From assembly GCA_964036045.1 (NCBI GenBank), contig OZ038387.1, positions 14,384,420 through 14,448,419 of the forward strand: a DNA stretch of 64,000 nucleotides, given 5' to 3'. Positions 32,677 to 44,200 of the stretch are shown in pieces; positions within the stretch are counted from its first letter, which is position 1; each line of letters starts with the position of its first letter. Made by a program: the position numbers and the translations under genes. Source of the stretch: Eutreptiella sp. 'Long Island Sound 2002' (taxonomy: Eukaryota > Euglenozoa > Euglenophyceae > Eutreptiales > Eutreptiaceae). The notes below the pieces were generated by a model. It was not told where the DNA came from. It saw nothing but the letters and a program-made list of their open reading frames with translations, and made no database searches.

Positions 32677-35600
32677 ATGCCTCGGCCGTCATGGCCCGCC
32701 CACACACATCGGCCTCAATGCACGACCCTCTTCACGACCCGCCCCCTCTGTCTTCGCCTCCCGTTCTTCGCGGTGTTGGCGCTTCTGTGGCTCTCCGCCG
32801 GGGCCGACGGCGCTCCAGCCACCGTCCGTGTGCTGGACCTCCGCAGCGCAGCCGTGAAGGACTCGGGCGGCGAAGGCGTGTCAAGGCCCGTGACGAACCC
32901 CCCGTCCCCGCAGAACCTCCCGTGGTCCGCGTGCGGCCACTACACCGCCGCCGCGGACCCGCACTGGGCCGTCGATCTGGGCGCCCCCCGTCTGGTCGAG
33001 CGGGTGGTGCTCTACAACCGCAACGACTGCTGCCCCGAGCGCCTCGAGGGCGTGAGCCTGCGCCTGGGGCCCCGCTGGGACGCCCCCACCGCCAACCCCC
33101 TCGTCGCTTCGGGGCTCCGCGTCCCGCCGAGCGCCCCTCTGGTCGTGCACGCGCACCACAAGGGCCGGTACCTGAGCGTCGCACGCCCGGGGGCCTCGGG
33201 GCTCACCCTCTGCGCCATCGAAGTGCACTACTACGCGGAGGACTGCGCCGCCCTCGCGCTGCGGGGCGTCGCGCACGCCGCTTTCCAGTTCCTGAACGCC
33301 GACTACCGCGTCGACGGGGCGCACAACGGTCTGCCGGTGTACCGGGGCCCGGCGGCTGAGCAGCCGCAGACTGCCCCCGCGTGGTCCCACGCGTCGACGT
33401 CGCCCGCGGCGGGGGCGCAGATCGTGATCTGGAGGGAGGCCGCCGCCGGGGGCGTCTGGAACGTGGGGTGGGCGGTGGGGGACGGGAGTAGGCGGTACGG
33501 ATTTGTGACTGGCGTACCCCCCGGGGCCGCGTCGCCGTACGACGGCCGCGTGTTCCTGGCGTCGTCGTGGGACGGGCGGATTTACGCCAACGCGCCGGCC
33601 CCGGCCGCGGAGTTCGAGCACTGCCCCCAGTTCGAGGCCGTGTCCGGGGCGTACGCCTGCACCGTAACCGGCGCGGCCTGCCGCCGGGTCACGCGGTGCG
33701 TCGCGGCCGCCGCCGCGGACGTGCCCGGCGCCGCCTCCGGAATGCCTCTCGGCGCCCTCGGGGTCACGTGCTGCGACGGCGCCGGCCGCGGCAGCCGCCC
33801 GGACTGCCTCGCCTCCGCCACTCATCTGACGGCACAGCGCCACTGCGAGAGCCACGGGTTGGCGCTGTGCACGGCCGCACAGGTCCGGAGCGGGGCCGGG
33901 GAGGCGACCGGGTGCGCCTTCGATGAGGGGCTCGTGTGGACCGCCACGGCCTGCGATGGGCCGGTGTTGCTGGGCACCGACAAGTCCTGCGACGAATCCC
34001 TCGGGCTCGCGACGAGGCTTCTGCAGCGGCGGGAGGCGACACTTGGCGCATGCGAAACGGCGTGTCGCGGGGACCCCCGGTGCACGCACTTCACGTATTT
34101 CGGCGGCCTTTACGAGTGCCGCCTGTTCGAGGGCTGCTGCCCTCAGGACGCAATGTACGTCACCACCTCCAAACCCTCGGAGACGTACGCCCTCGGCTCC
34201 GCCTCGCGTCGGGCGTGCGCACGCCCGACGCAGGGCCGCACCGCCTCCCCGAGCCCCACGCACTCGCTATCGCACACGTCCTCTGGCACGCAGACAATCG
34301 GGCCCACACAGTCCCACTCGTGGACCCCCTCGGCGAGCCCCACGTCGGAGCAGACCGTAACGACGTCCCCAAGCGCTACGCCGCCCGCCTCGATGTCAGC
34401 CTCATGGACCGCTTCCCCCGCTCATACCCACAGCCCCACGGCCCCGGACACCCCGACCACTTCCGCAACCCCCACGCACACCCCCGGACCCACTCCCACA
34501 AGTCGGGCCACATCCACCGCCTCCCGCAGCCCTACCCCATCCCCCAGCCGCTCCCCGACCCCCACTGCCTCCACCCGCCCGTCGCCCACTCCTACCGGCT
34601 CCTCCACCGCGTCCGCTACGCGGGGCCCCAGCGCCACCCCTACGCCCACGTCCACCCGCACCTTCGAAGGCCTCACTCCCTCAAGCCCCATGGCCCTGCT
34701 CTTGGACATGCCGGTCGACCAGTTCGATGCTGCCGCCGCCGAGATCGTCCGAGCGGTCGTGGGGGAGCGCCTGGGCCTCCCCCGCCATCGAGTCCACATT
34801 CTGTCGGTGACCCCCGGGTCAACTGTGGTCGTGTTCCACGTGCTGGTGCCGAGTACCCGATCGGACGTGTGGGTGACTTCGAAGCTTCAGGGCGCGGAAC
34901 CGGCCCTGGAGGCGGCCCTCCGCACCCACGGCCTGGCCCACGCGGTCATATCTTACGTCCCGCGAGCTCAGACGTCGTGGACCCCATCCGCCGGGGCCGC
35001 GGCCACCGCCGCGTGCGCGTACCGGCACAGCAGCCAGGCCTTCGTCGTGGAGGCCGCGTCCGGGGCCTTTGGTCCCCTGTGGCCCTCGTCGGACCCGGCG
35101 GAGGCCGCGCGCGCCGACCCTGTGGCTGTCGCGGTGCGACTCCCGGCGCCGCAGACGTCCGTGGCCCGGCCGCTGCACGCGGACTTCACCGCTACCCGCG
35201 CCGACTGCTGCGTGTTCGACATGCACGTCACCGCGACCTGGCGCTTGCTGGCGCCCAACGGCACGCACGTTCTGGCGGCGCTGCAGGCGGCAGGGACTGC
35301 GCGAGTCCTGCACGGGTCGCGGCTGGTGGTGTCGCCGGGGGCGTTGGGGGCGGAGGCCGGGGTGTACACTGTGGGAGTGGAGGTGCGGCACACGGCCTCC
35401 GGCGCTGTCCTGGGCATCGGGCTCACGAATGTGACCGTGATGCCCACCCCCCCCCAGGGCACGGTCGCGGTCGTGCCTGAGGCCGGGCAGGCGTTGGGCA
35501 CCGCCTTCACGCTGAGGGCGTGCGAGGGCTGGGGCGACCCGGCGGTGCTGCGCGCGTGGGTGTTCACGGTCCGCTCCTCGGCCCTTGCCCGCCCCGTCAT

Positions 35601-36858
35601 CGTGGCGCGCAGCGCGTCATGCGAGGCCGTCACGCCGCTGCCGGTGGGCCTGCCCCTCGCGATCGAGGGCTGCGCGCGCGACGCGTACGGGGGTGCCGCG
35701 TGCGGCACCGCAACCGCGACGGTCCGGTCTGTGGATCTGGACGCGGGGGCTGTCCAAGCGTTGGTGGCGGACATTGGGGCGTTGGACGGGGCGGTGGCGC
35801 AGCTCGCGAGGGCGTCGATGCTGTTGCAGGCGATCCGGGAGATCCGGGACCGCGCGGAGCGACGCTGGCTCAAGGAGGCCCTTGCCCAGCAGCTGCGGGA
35901 CCTGGGCACCTGCGGTCCGCTCGTCCAGAGCGCCGACGACGTGCGGTCCTGTGCGGCCGTCACGGCAGACCTGGCGCAGGACGGCGCAACCGCCTCCGAT
36001 CGGCTGCGGGACGCGGCGGCCCAAATGGCAACCGAGGCGCTGCTGCAGGGCCTGGGTCTCGGGGTGCCCCTGGCGGACTTGGACGTGCAGACGGTCGCGG
36101 GGACGCTAAGCGGTCTCCTGGGCTCCGCCGTAGCGCACTCCCGCTTCGCCACGCGGATGGTGCGCCTTGTGGCCGCGGTGGCGGAGCGCGTGTGCGCGGC
36201 GGCCGCCGGTGCCGGGGACCCGACGCTGCGGGTGGAGACGGCGGCGTTCGGGATCGGCTGCTTCGGCCTGTCCTTCGCGGCGGCGGCCGGGGACACCGTC
36301 AACGTCTCGGGGGGCGTGGCGCTGGTCCTCGGCCCCGAGGTTGTCATGCAGGCCGCGGCGGCGCAGGCCCGCACCGTCGGCGTCACGGCGGTGCAGTTCG
36401 CGCAGGCGTTCCTTCCCAGCGATACGCAGGCCCTCGCCCCGACCACAGTGGCCGTGGTGCCTGCGCTGAGCGCGGAGGTCGACCCGCCCATTGTTCTTCG
36501 GTGGGCCACCGCTGGGACCGCCCTGCACTCGGCCCTTGTCGCCACCGGGGGAGATCCGCTCGCCTACGACCTGCGGTGCGTGTGGTGGGCCTGGGACGCG
36601 GCCGACGGAGGCACGTGGAACACCAGCGGCTGCACCACCGCAGTGCAAGGGGAGGCCGAGGTCGTGTGCAGCTGCTCGCACTTGACGGAGTTCTCCGTGG
36701 CGCTGGTGCCGAAGCCAAACGTTTTCACGGGCAGCGACGTCGCCGACATCGACGACAATGTGGCCGACTCCCCCGGCCTTGTCATAATGCAGGCGGCCCT
36801 GCTGCTGATCGCTGGGGTGTTGATGCTGCTGGGCTATGCTGTGGACAAGCGGTGCCAG
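32677..36858 (+). CDS. Exon 1: extracellular head, stalk, GPS and TM1
   Basis: ATG at 32677 is preferred over the non-ATG frame extension at 32668. The lectin-like part contains HWAVDLG and NRNDCCPERL, hallmarks of F-type lectins, whose family binds fucose and often Ca2+. Next come a Cys module with CESHGLALCT and VWTATAC, and an apple/PAN-like segment with cysteines around TYFGGLYECRLF. A stalk of TPSPS-type repeats suggests heavy O-glycosylation. The exon ends VDKRCQ at CAG|GTACAC, phase 0. Confidence 0.8.
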
Positions 36859-39800
36859 GTACACGGATGCAGGGCTCGCGAGGGTGTTGACGCTACTTGG
36901 GACTGCCTTATGTTAGGGCGGTCTTTAGGGACCCGGTTTTTTTGTTCGGAAATGACAACGACCATCTAGAACCCTCCACAAAATTGCAGCAGATATCCAG
37001 ACAAGGGGGGCCGCCTGGTTCAGAACCCGCACCCCCCCCAGGGTACCCCCACCACCAGGGACTACCACCCCCTGGGAAAGGTGCTATCTGGATGGGGCAG
37101 CCCTGCCACGGCCATACCAAGTGGAAGAAGGTATGCCCAAATGCTAGAGGCACTTGAGAGCAAACCTGAGATTGTGGAGCAACATGTCAAACAGCCAAAT
37201 GAGGTGACTACCCCATGTGTGGCCCACTTGGGTGTCCATGTGGTCTAGAACGTGCATTTCACCTTGAGGAAGTTTATTGTTTGTACATTGGTGGCGGCAT
37301 TGGCATGCAGTGATAGATACCGGGGGGGCTGCGGCAATTTGCTCCCTTGAAAGAAGCCCCCCAAATGGCCAAAATACTTGTTTGCTCTTTGTAGATGGCT
37401 CCTTGGCTCTTCCTGCAAGGTGTCCCACAATAGTGACATGGATGCCAACGGGATGGCAGACGCAGGGCGGCACACGGCTATGGAGGTGGTGTCGCTTTCT
37501 CCCAATTCAATTCCGCTTAATCACACAGGCCCAGTTCATCTGCAAGTATTACCCGCATCTCGCCCCCCGGCTTGTGGCCCCGCGCTCTTTCGTCGGGCGG
37601 TTGATCCACACCCACTTCGTCGCGACCGCCCTAAATCCCACGCCTGCGTCCGATCATGGCCCGGCGCAGGTCCCTGCTGCGCGGGAGACGCTCTGCGGCA
37701 TCGGCGTCGACGGATGGAAAGCAGTGAAGCGGAGACACAAGTACCTGGGCACCTTCTATCACCCCATCGGGACGCACTACACCACCCCGCAGCGCGTGGC
37801 CACCATCACGACCCTCGTGTTCACAGTCGGCGTGCTGGTGTCGTTCTGGTTCGACGTTGCCAGCTTCAACACGCCCGGTCGGGTCTTGCAGAAGCTCCTG
37901 CTCGCTTTCGTCAACCTGCTGCTGCTGGCCCCCCTCCAAATGCTGCTGCATCTTATGTTCGCCAACTCCAGGTCCTGCAGCGCCTGGCTGCGTGGGTGTG
38001 AGGGTGGCGATGGGTCGTGCTCACGTGTCTTCCTGAAGCCTCGTGGAGTTTGTTTGGGCATGTCCGTGTCCTTCTTCAGGCACAATTTGAGCTGCTGGTT
38101 CCGAAACCGCTGGAGCTGCAGTCGGAATTGACAAGAAGCGGTGGGGGCGTTTGCTCGGGAGGGGGGCGGGGGCACCCAACCCAGACCCCCTTTCAAGCGC
38201 AGGGCCGGGGGCAGGGGGAAGTGGAGGTGTGCTACGTCCCCCTGGCCTCCTTTTCCCATCAGCCCAGAAGAGGCTCCGCGGCAAACGGTAGTAATATGCG
38301 GCATTGTCCACGGGGACCGCACAGTCCAAAAGATGTGCGTGTCATCCGCGGAGTACGCGTGTGAGACACCAGGACACGCCTCAACAATGACTCGGCGTAT
38401 CCCGTTTTCCAACAAAGCGCACAATGCGCGTCGGATGTCGTGTGCATTGGGAATGCTCCGCCGCCCGGGAGTGGCGTTGGGGACGACAGACCGTGGGGAC
38501 GATGCGGTGGATCCGTGCGTGCGGCGTTGGACGTCGCGAGAGCCACGCCGCGGGTATCCGCTGTGCCTTGTGTGATGGATGACCCAACGCGGCGTGCGAT
38601 AAATGGTCCTCCGGCAGCCGAACACAAAACACAAGACTCTGACCGCAAGAGCTTAACTGAGAAGACAGACTGTCAGACTGTGGTCTGTCATGCCCACAAA
38701 AAATTGATGAGCACTGCAGCCTGTCGGAGGGGCCGCGACCTGTGTTTGAAAGAGAGGGAAGCCACAGGGTAGTGCAATGAGCGCCTCAAAACCAATTGGT
38801 GACAGTTATGATGTCGGTTGAGGAACACGATGCCTTTTCCTCTACTCCTACCTCTGCCGTTGCTGCAACATTTCCCTCTGTTTTTGCCTCTACCTCTGCC
38901 TATGCCTTTATCTTTACCTCTGCCAGCGCCTCTGCCTCCACTGCTGCCTCTGCCTCTGCCCTGGCCATAGCCTCTGCCTTTGCATTCACTTCTTCCTTTG
39001 CCTATGCCTTTCCCTTCGTCTCAATCTCTGTCTCTGCCTGTACATCTACCAACGGTCCGCAAATGGGTCCACTGATGTTGCTGCTCGGGTGCCTAACGAC
39101 ACACAATTCTGCCCCTCGCCTTCAACATAACTCTTGCTCATATTTACCGCCAACAAGAGGTTCGGGCGGGGCGCTACTGTCATTTATAGCAAAGGTAACC
39201 ATGGTGACTCGGGGGCTAATGTGCTTTAAACCACATAGCCCACCCTTGTTTGCTCGACTTGCCATTTTCTCAGCCATTTTGGTTCATTGACAAAAACAGC
39301 TTTCTACAACCCCGCTCACCCCCCACCCCAACCCCCGGTCGCAAGGCTCCTTGGGGATGAATTTGCGCCCATTATTTAAGTGAATAGGGTTAGGGGTGCC
39401 AGCTAGTCAACCCCGATGTGTGAGGGGGCACTGACACACGGGGGCACTGACACACACATACACACACACACACACACATGTGATCCCTGTGATAGGGGAT
39501 GGGAAGCTCCCACAGCGCCCCTACACCGGGACACGCAGGCGCGCGAACACACACAGGGCGCCACAACCGGCGCCGCCGGCTGATCCGTCTAAGTGCGCCC
39601 AGCACTCTGCTACCGCATGCACGACCTGCAAAAGACTTCGGCGCACAGCTGAAGCATGCTGTGCGCTGGGACATCACGCTGATGACCATATAGCACGCAG
39701 GCCGCAACTGCAGCTATGCCCACTGCATGGCCTGCCACCATGCCCGAGGTGTACACTCAAGCAAAGGGGAGTGCGCCACTGCTGTCAGCGGGGACACCAT

Positions 39801-40221
39801 AAAGTGTGCACCCCAGTGCCTGTGCGCCGGAAGCGCCCACTTACTACACAATCACAACTGCCCAACAAACGACCATGCCCGCAAGGGCCTGCACGTATCT
39901 CTACGGGTCTGCTGAGGTCCCCACACCAACCCCCCACCCCTCCAGCCCCCAAACGCAGGAGGCCGAAAACACCCCCCCCTCCGTCCCCACCAGCCCCAGT
40001 TCCACGGGGGCTGGAGGAGACCGTGGCCGAGGATGTCGCACGCCCGCTTTTCGTGACGAGGCACGGGAGAGCAAACACTCTGGATACCTAGCCAGCAAAA
40101 CACAGAGGTTCTGATTCCGCAGAAGGGAGGGAAACAACGTCACAAAGAGGCCTCAGCAAACCTGAGCCAAATGAGGCGTCCAGCCCAACGCTGCACAAGG
40201 ATCCACCTCTAAAAGTACAGA

Positions 40222-40273
<52 letters not shown>

Positions 40274-41171
40274 CTCCCCCCCTAGGGTCTCAACAAGCGA
40301 ATACCAGGGCAGGGTTTACAGCCTGCACTGAAGCTCTGCGAGCTGTCATGTTTACTCAGCCATTGCGAATCATCACAGACAGCAAGAACATTTATGATGG
40401 TGTTACGCTAAGCATGTAGCGATGGGCGCTGCGGCGATAGGTATCCAACCAAAACCTGCAGGATGCTTTGCGAACCTTGCTGCAATCTCACTCCACACCG
40501 ACCCATTGGAAGCACATCTATAGCCACGTGGGCATTTTTGGTAACAAGGATGCTGACACTTTGGCCAATAGTAGTAGGCTCCGTCACCCAGGCAGGCAGC
40601 AGTTCCTACAGGATCTCTGGGACCGCCATGGCCAACAGCCGGTCATTTTGGCTTCTTGATGCTTTCAGTCTCTTTCATTCCAACACTTGTACCTGCTTTC
40701 CCTAACACTGTGGTTGGTTGGTGGCCGATGTGGCTAGTAGGGGGGTGCCTGAAAGCTTGCTTATGCGCCCCCTCGAGGATTGCTCTACCCTGTAGCCTGT
40801 CTGTTTGTTCGTTGCGGTGTTTCCGCCGTTAACTGGTTTTGCGCCTTCTGCTGCGGGGGGGTACGGATCTACCTCTGATGCCATCAGAGTGCAGCAGCTT
40901 ACGGACCAGCGGTGCTATGATTGAGCCTCCCCCCCGTCTTCTTATGGATCGTTGGAGATGGGCCGTGGGGAGCGGTAGGGCACACAGGCATTCAATGTGT
41001 GTGTTGTTGTTGTGCAGTCGGGTTTGAGGGCAGGAGCCGTGGTTCGTGAGCGGCATCTGTATTTATGGTGGGAGCTGCCCATCCGGGCTGCCTCCCTATG
41101 GTTTGCAGTAGTGGTAGGAATATAGGATTGTTGAACCTCGCAGTTTGAGCATGATTGGAATAGGTACCATG

Positions 41172-41239
<68 letters not shown>

Positions 41240-44200
41240 GTCAGCCCCCAAAGGCGGCCGGGGCGACGTCTCACACAGGCGCCCCGGCTGACCCTCTGTG
41301 AATCTCGCACCCCCTGGGGCTTTGGGGGACATGCATTCGTACCGCCCATGTTGTCCATGCGAAGGGCCCAAAACCGCCCCGAAGAGAGGCAGGGTGGGCC
41401 TCAGTTCTCCCGTCAAAAAAGTGGCACAAAAGGCTGAATACCCCACTGTTCCCCCCGAAGTTTGACTAAACCGCTTGCAGGCACACTGCGAGACCCCCCC
41501 CCCACCCCCGCCGCCCGCCCCTTCCAGTGCTCAGCCTCGGCGTTTGCCGCTGCTCCTGCCTCCGCATTCCATGCTTTCGTGCCCATTGCCCCAGGTCCAC
41601 GTGGGTCATCCCAGGGCTGTTGCAGGAGCCCCTCCCCGAGTCGCCGCGGTGGTACCAGGAGGCCGCCCCCCCCGAGCGCTCCGGCGCGGGCCCTGGGACC
41701 CCCCAGTTTCTGACCCACCGGTCGGTCTGCACCGGGCGCTTCGATGACGTGATGCGCAAGGCCAAGAGCCAGGGCTCCTTCCGCAACACCGCCCTGCCCC
41801 AGTGGGTCCTCGCACACGTCCAGGCCCTGAATCACGGTGCCACGCTCGACAGAGAGGATGGGCTGCTGAGCCCCGCAGCCCGGACTTCCGCCCTCGGGCC
41901 CCGCCGTGACTCCGACACGTGGCGCCGTGACTCCGACACGTGGCACCCCCACGACTCTGACCGCCGGATGCCCCACGCTCCGGGTCCCCTCGACGGGACT
42001 GCACTCCGTCAAGACACTCCGAGCCACAGCGTTGCTCCGAGCCGTAGGCCCACTCCCACCCCGGCCCACGGTATGTGACTGGGCGTGTGCGATGTGGCGT
42101 GTGTGACTGGCCGCACGGCATGTGATAGCACTCTCTTCTCATCTCGTCTTCTTTTTTTGGGTCCAAAACCCGCGGTCTGGCGCATAGTTATGGCCCTCAG
42201 CCCGGGACTCTTTTTGGCGGGCACTTGTGACGTCCCATGCCACAGCAACTGTACTCGCACAGACATAGCCCCCCCCCCCCTTTTCCCCCGCTGCAGCACC
42301 GCATTGCCCTCGGGGCTGGGGCATCCCCAAGCCTCCCCTGGCCCTGGCATTCAGACAAATCCGAAGGGGCCCATTTCCCCCGGGGCCCTGCCGCTGCCGT
42401 AAAACCGTCCGCTGGGGCGATGCGCTCAGCGCAATGGGACACACAAATCCGGGGCAAATTGCAGTGGCAGGGCACTGCCGGGGTCACACGTGTAATGGCG
42501 GTGGATATAGTTCAAAGTAACAACACGCATTGTTTTTACACAATTTATACCCAAAGTAGAGTGAGGCTTGAGATCGGTACTTTCGGGAGAACAAACAGTC
42601 GGCACTGCGTGCGCCCTCGCCCCGGACACTGACCCCCCACACTGATCCCGCCCCCTGTGCAGATCTCAGTGCAGACCGTACCCTGAACCACGTGAATGTC
42701 AGCCTTCGCCTTGACCAACGCCCTCGAAGCATTGACCAGGATCCTGCCGCACGTCTCACTTCCCCCGCCTTGGGCGCCGCAGTTGACTGCGATGCAACTG
42801 GGGACCGGGACTCCAGCCCCAACTCCTCCTCCACCGCAGAACTGATCGAGCACATCCCGAACTCGAGCTCCACTGCCGAGCTCCTGCCCGATCCGATGGA
42901 CTCACTGGGGACGCCCACCTCCACAACATCACAGAGCCCCCCCAGGGTCGTCGCTGCCCCGCGGTGCCCCCCGCAGGACGGCGAGGAATACCTTCGGTCG
43001 GTGGCGGCGCGGTGCACACGGGACGAGCCGTTGCTGGCGGGCTTCGCACTGGTGCTGATCCGACAGCAGCGCCAGCAGGAGCCCTTCGAAACGCCCGAAG
43101 AACGCCGGTTGCTTCAGGACGGTTTCCGGCGGTTGTTTGAGGGGGCGCAGGGCCCGTCGCCCAAGCGCGCGGTGTTATGGCGCCTGATGCTCATCGCCAT
43201 CTGGGGCCAGCAGGGGCCGTGGGCCGTCCTGCTGCTGCGGGCCGCCCTCTTGGCCACGCACATCGACTTGGAGGTGGTGTTCGACCAGTGCCCCGGGTGC
43301 TTCGAGGTGGCCCTGCGGCAGGTCACGCTCATGGCCCCGCTGCTGCTGGACCGCCTGCAGTGCCCGCCGGTCGAGAGGGACGACCACCTGCAGCGGCTGC
43401 GGGACAGCCTCGCGGGTCTGCGCCGCGATTGGCACAACGTGTGGGTGCTCGGGCCCGCCGCCGACGCCGCCGTTGACGTGGTGGAGCCTACAGAAGCGCC
43501 ACCCCCCGAAGGCCCGTCGCCGACTTCAGGGCCCGGGGCCCGGGCCCGGGGCGCGTGCGACGGTGCGGGGCTGTGTGGCGCAGCGTGTGAGGCCCCCCGC
43601 GTCCAGACCGCCGTCGGGGGCAAGGCCCCCGCTACGGCCGTGCCGGGGGGGTCACCGGCGTCACACGTCGCGGCAGACGGCAGCCCCCACAAGGCCCCGG
43701 GCGATTGGACGTGGGTTCAACTCGGGCCTCGCGGGGACTGTGCCGCGAAGGGGCCGCCCGCCGGCCCCGGGCCCCCGCCCGCCCCTGAGCCACCCGACCT
43801 CCAACGACGCCGATCCGTCCCCGAATTCTCGCAAAGCCCCGCCCTCAAGTGCGGCGCAGTGGAGCCGCACGGCGGCGGGACGATGTCCGATGGGTCGCAC
43901 GTTCGGTTCCCCGGCCGACCTCTCGACACTCAACACCCCCTCACCAAAACGGCCGACAGTTTAGACCTCCGCAACGTCTGGACGACAACAGACGGAGGGT
44001 CCCTTCGCGCGTCCCTCTCGGCGTGTCCACACGATGCCCCCGATGCCGCGGCGGAGCGGGCCCAGCGCCGGCCGTCCACCCCCGAGCCCCACGCCAAACG
44101 CTCCAGTTGGTCCAATTTCGCCCGCGGCCTGCAGCCCTTGGCCCTCCCGGTCCGCGAACCCCGCCTTCAATGGCCCGGCCCCGTCCGGCACGGCCACAGC

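Larger units (their letters stand above)
37972..41594 (+). other. Intron 2 of the polycystin-like gene, retroelement-rich
   Basis: 3.6 kb between GTCCTG and a pyrimidine-rich TTGCCCCAG acceptor. Contents in order: unremarkable sequence, a CTCTGCC-rich imperfect repeat (38835-39050), (AC)n (39453-39478), a zinc-finger element (39480-40225), (AC)n (to 40271), an RNase H relic (40294-40660) and a 64-bp (AC)n (41172-41236). Confidence 0.65.

Noticed and set aside
36859-36969. TAG at 36967 as the natural end of the polycystin-like protein
   Set aside because: A good donor at 36859 joins in phase 0 to an exon with TM2/TM3 of the same family. The residues after the donor are not conserved-looking.
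38796-39290. 164-codon Ala/Ser/Phe-rich ORF
   Set aside because: It translates the 6-bp pyrimidine repeat inside an intron.
39388-39400. Telomere-like AGGGTTAGGGG, and CCCCTAACCC near 6825
   Set aside because: Single short occurrences without tandem repetition. Chance in G/C-rich DNA.
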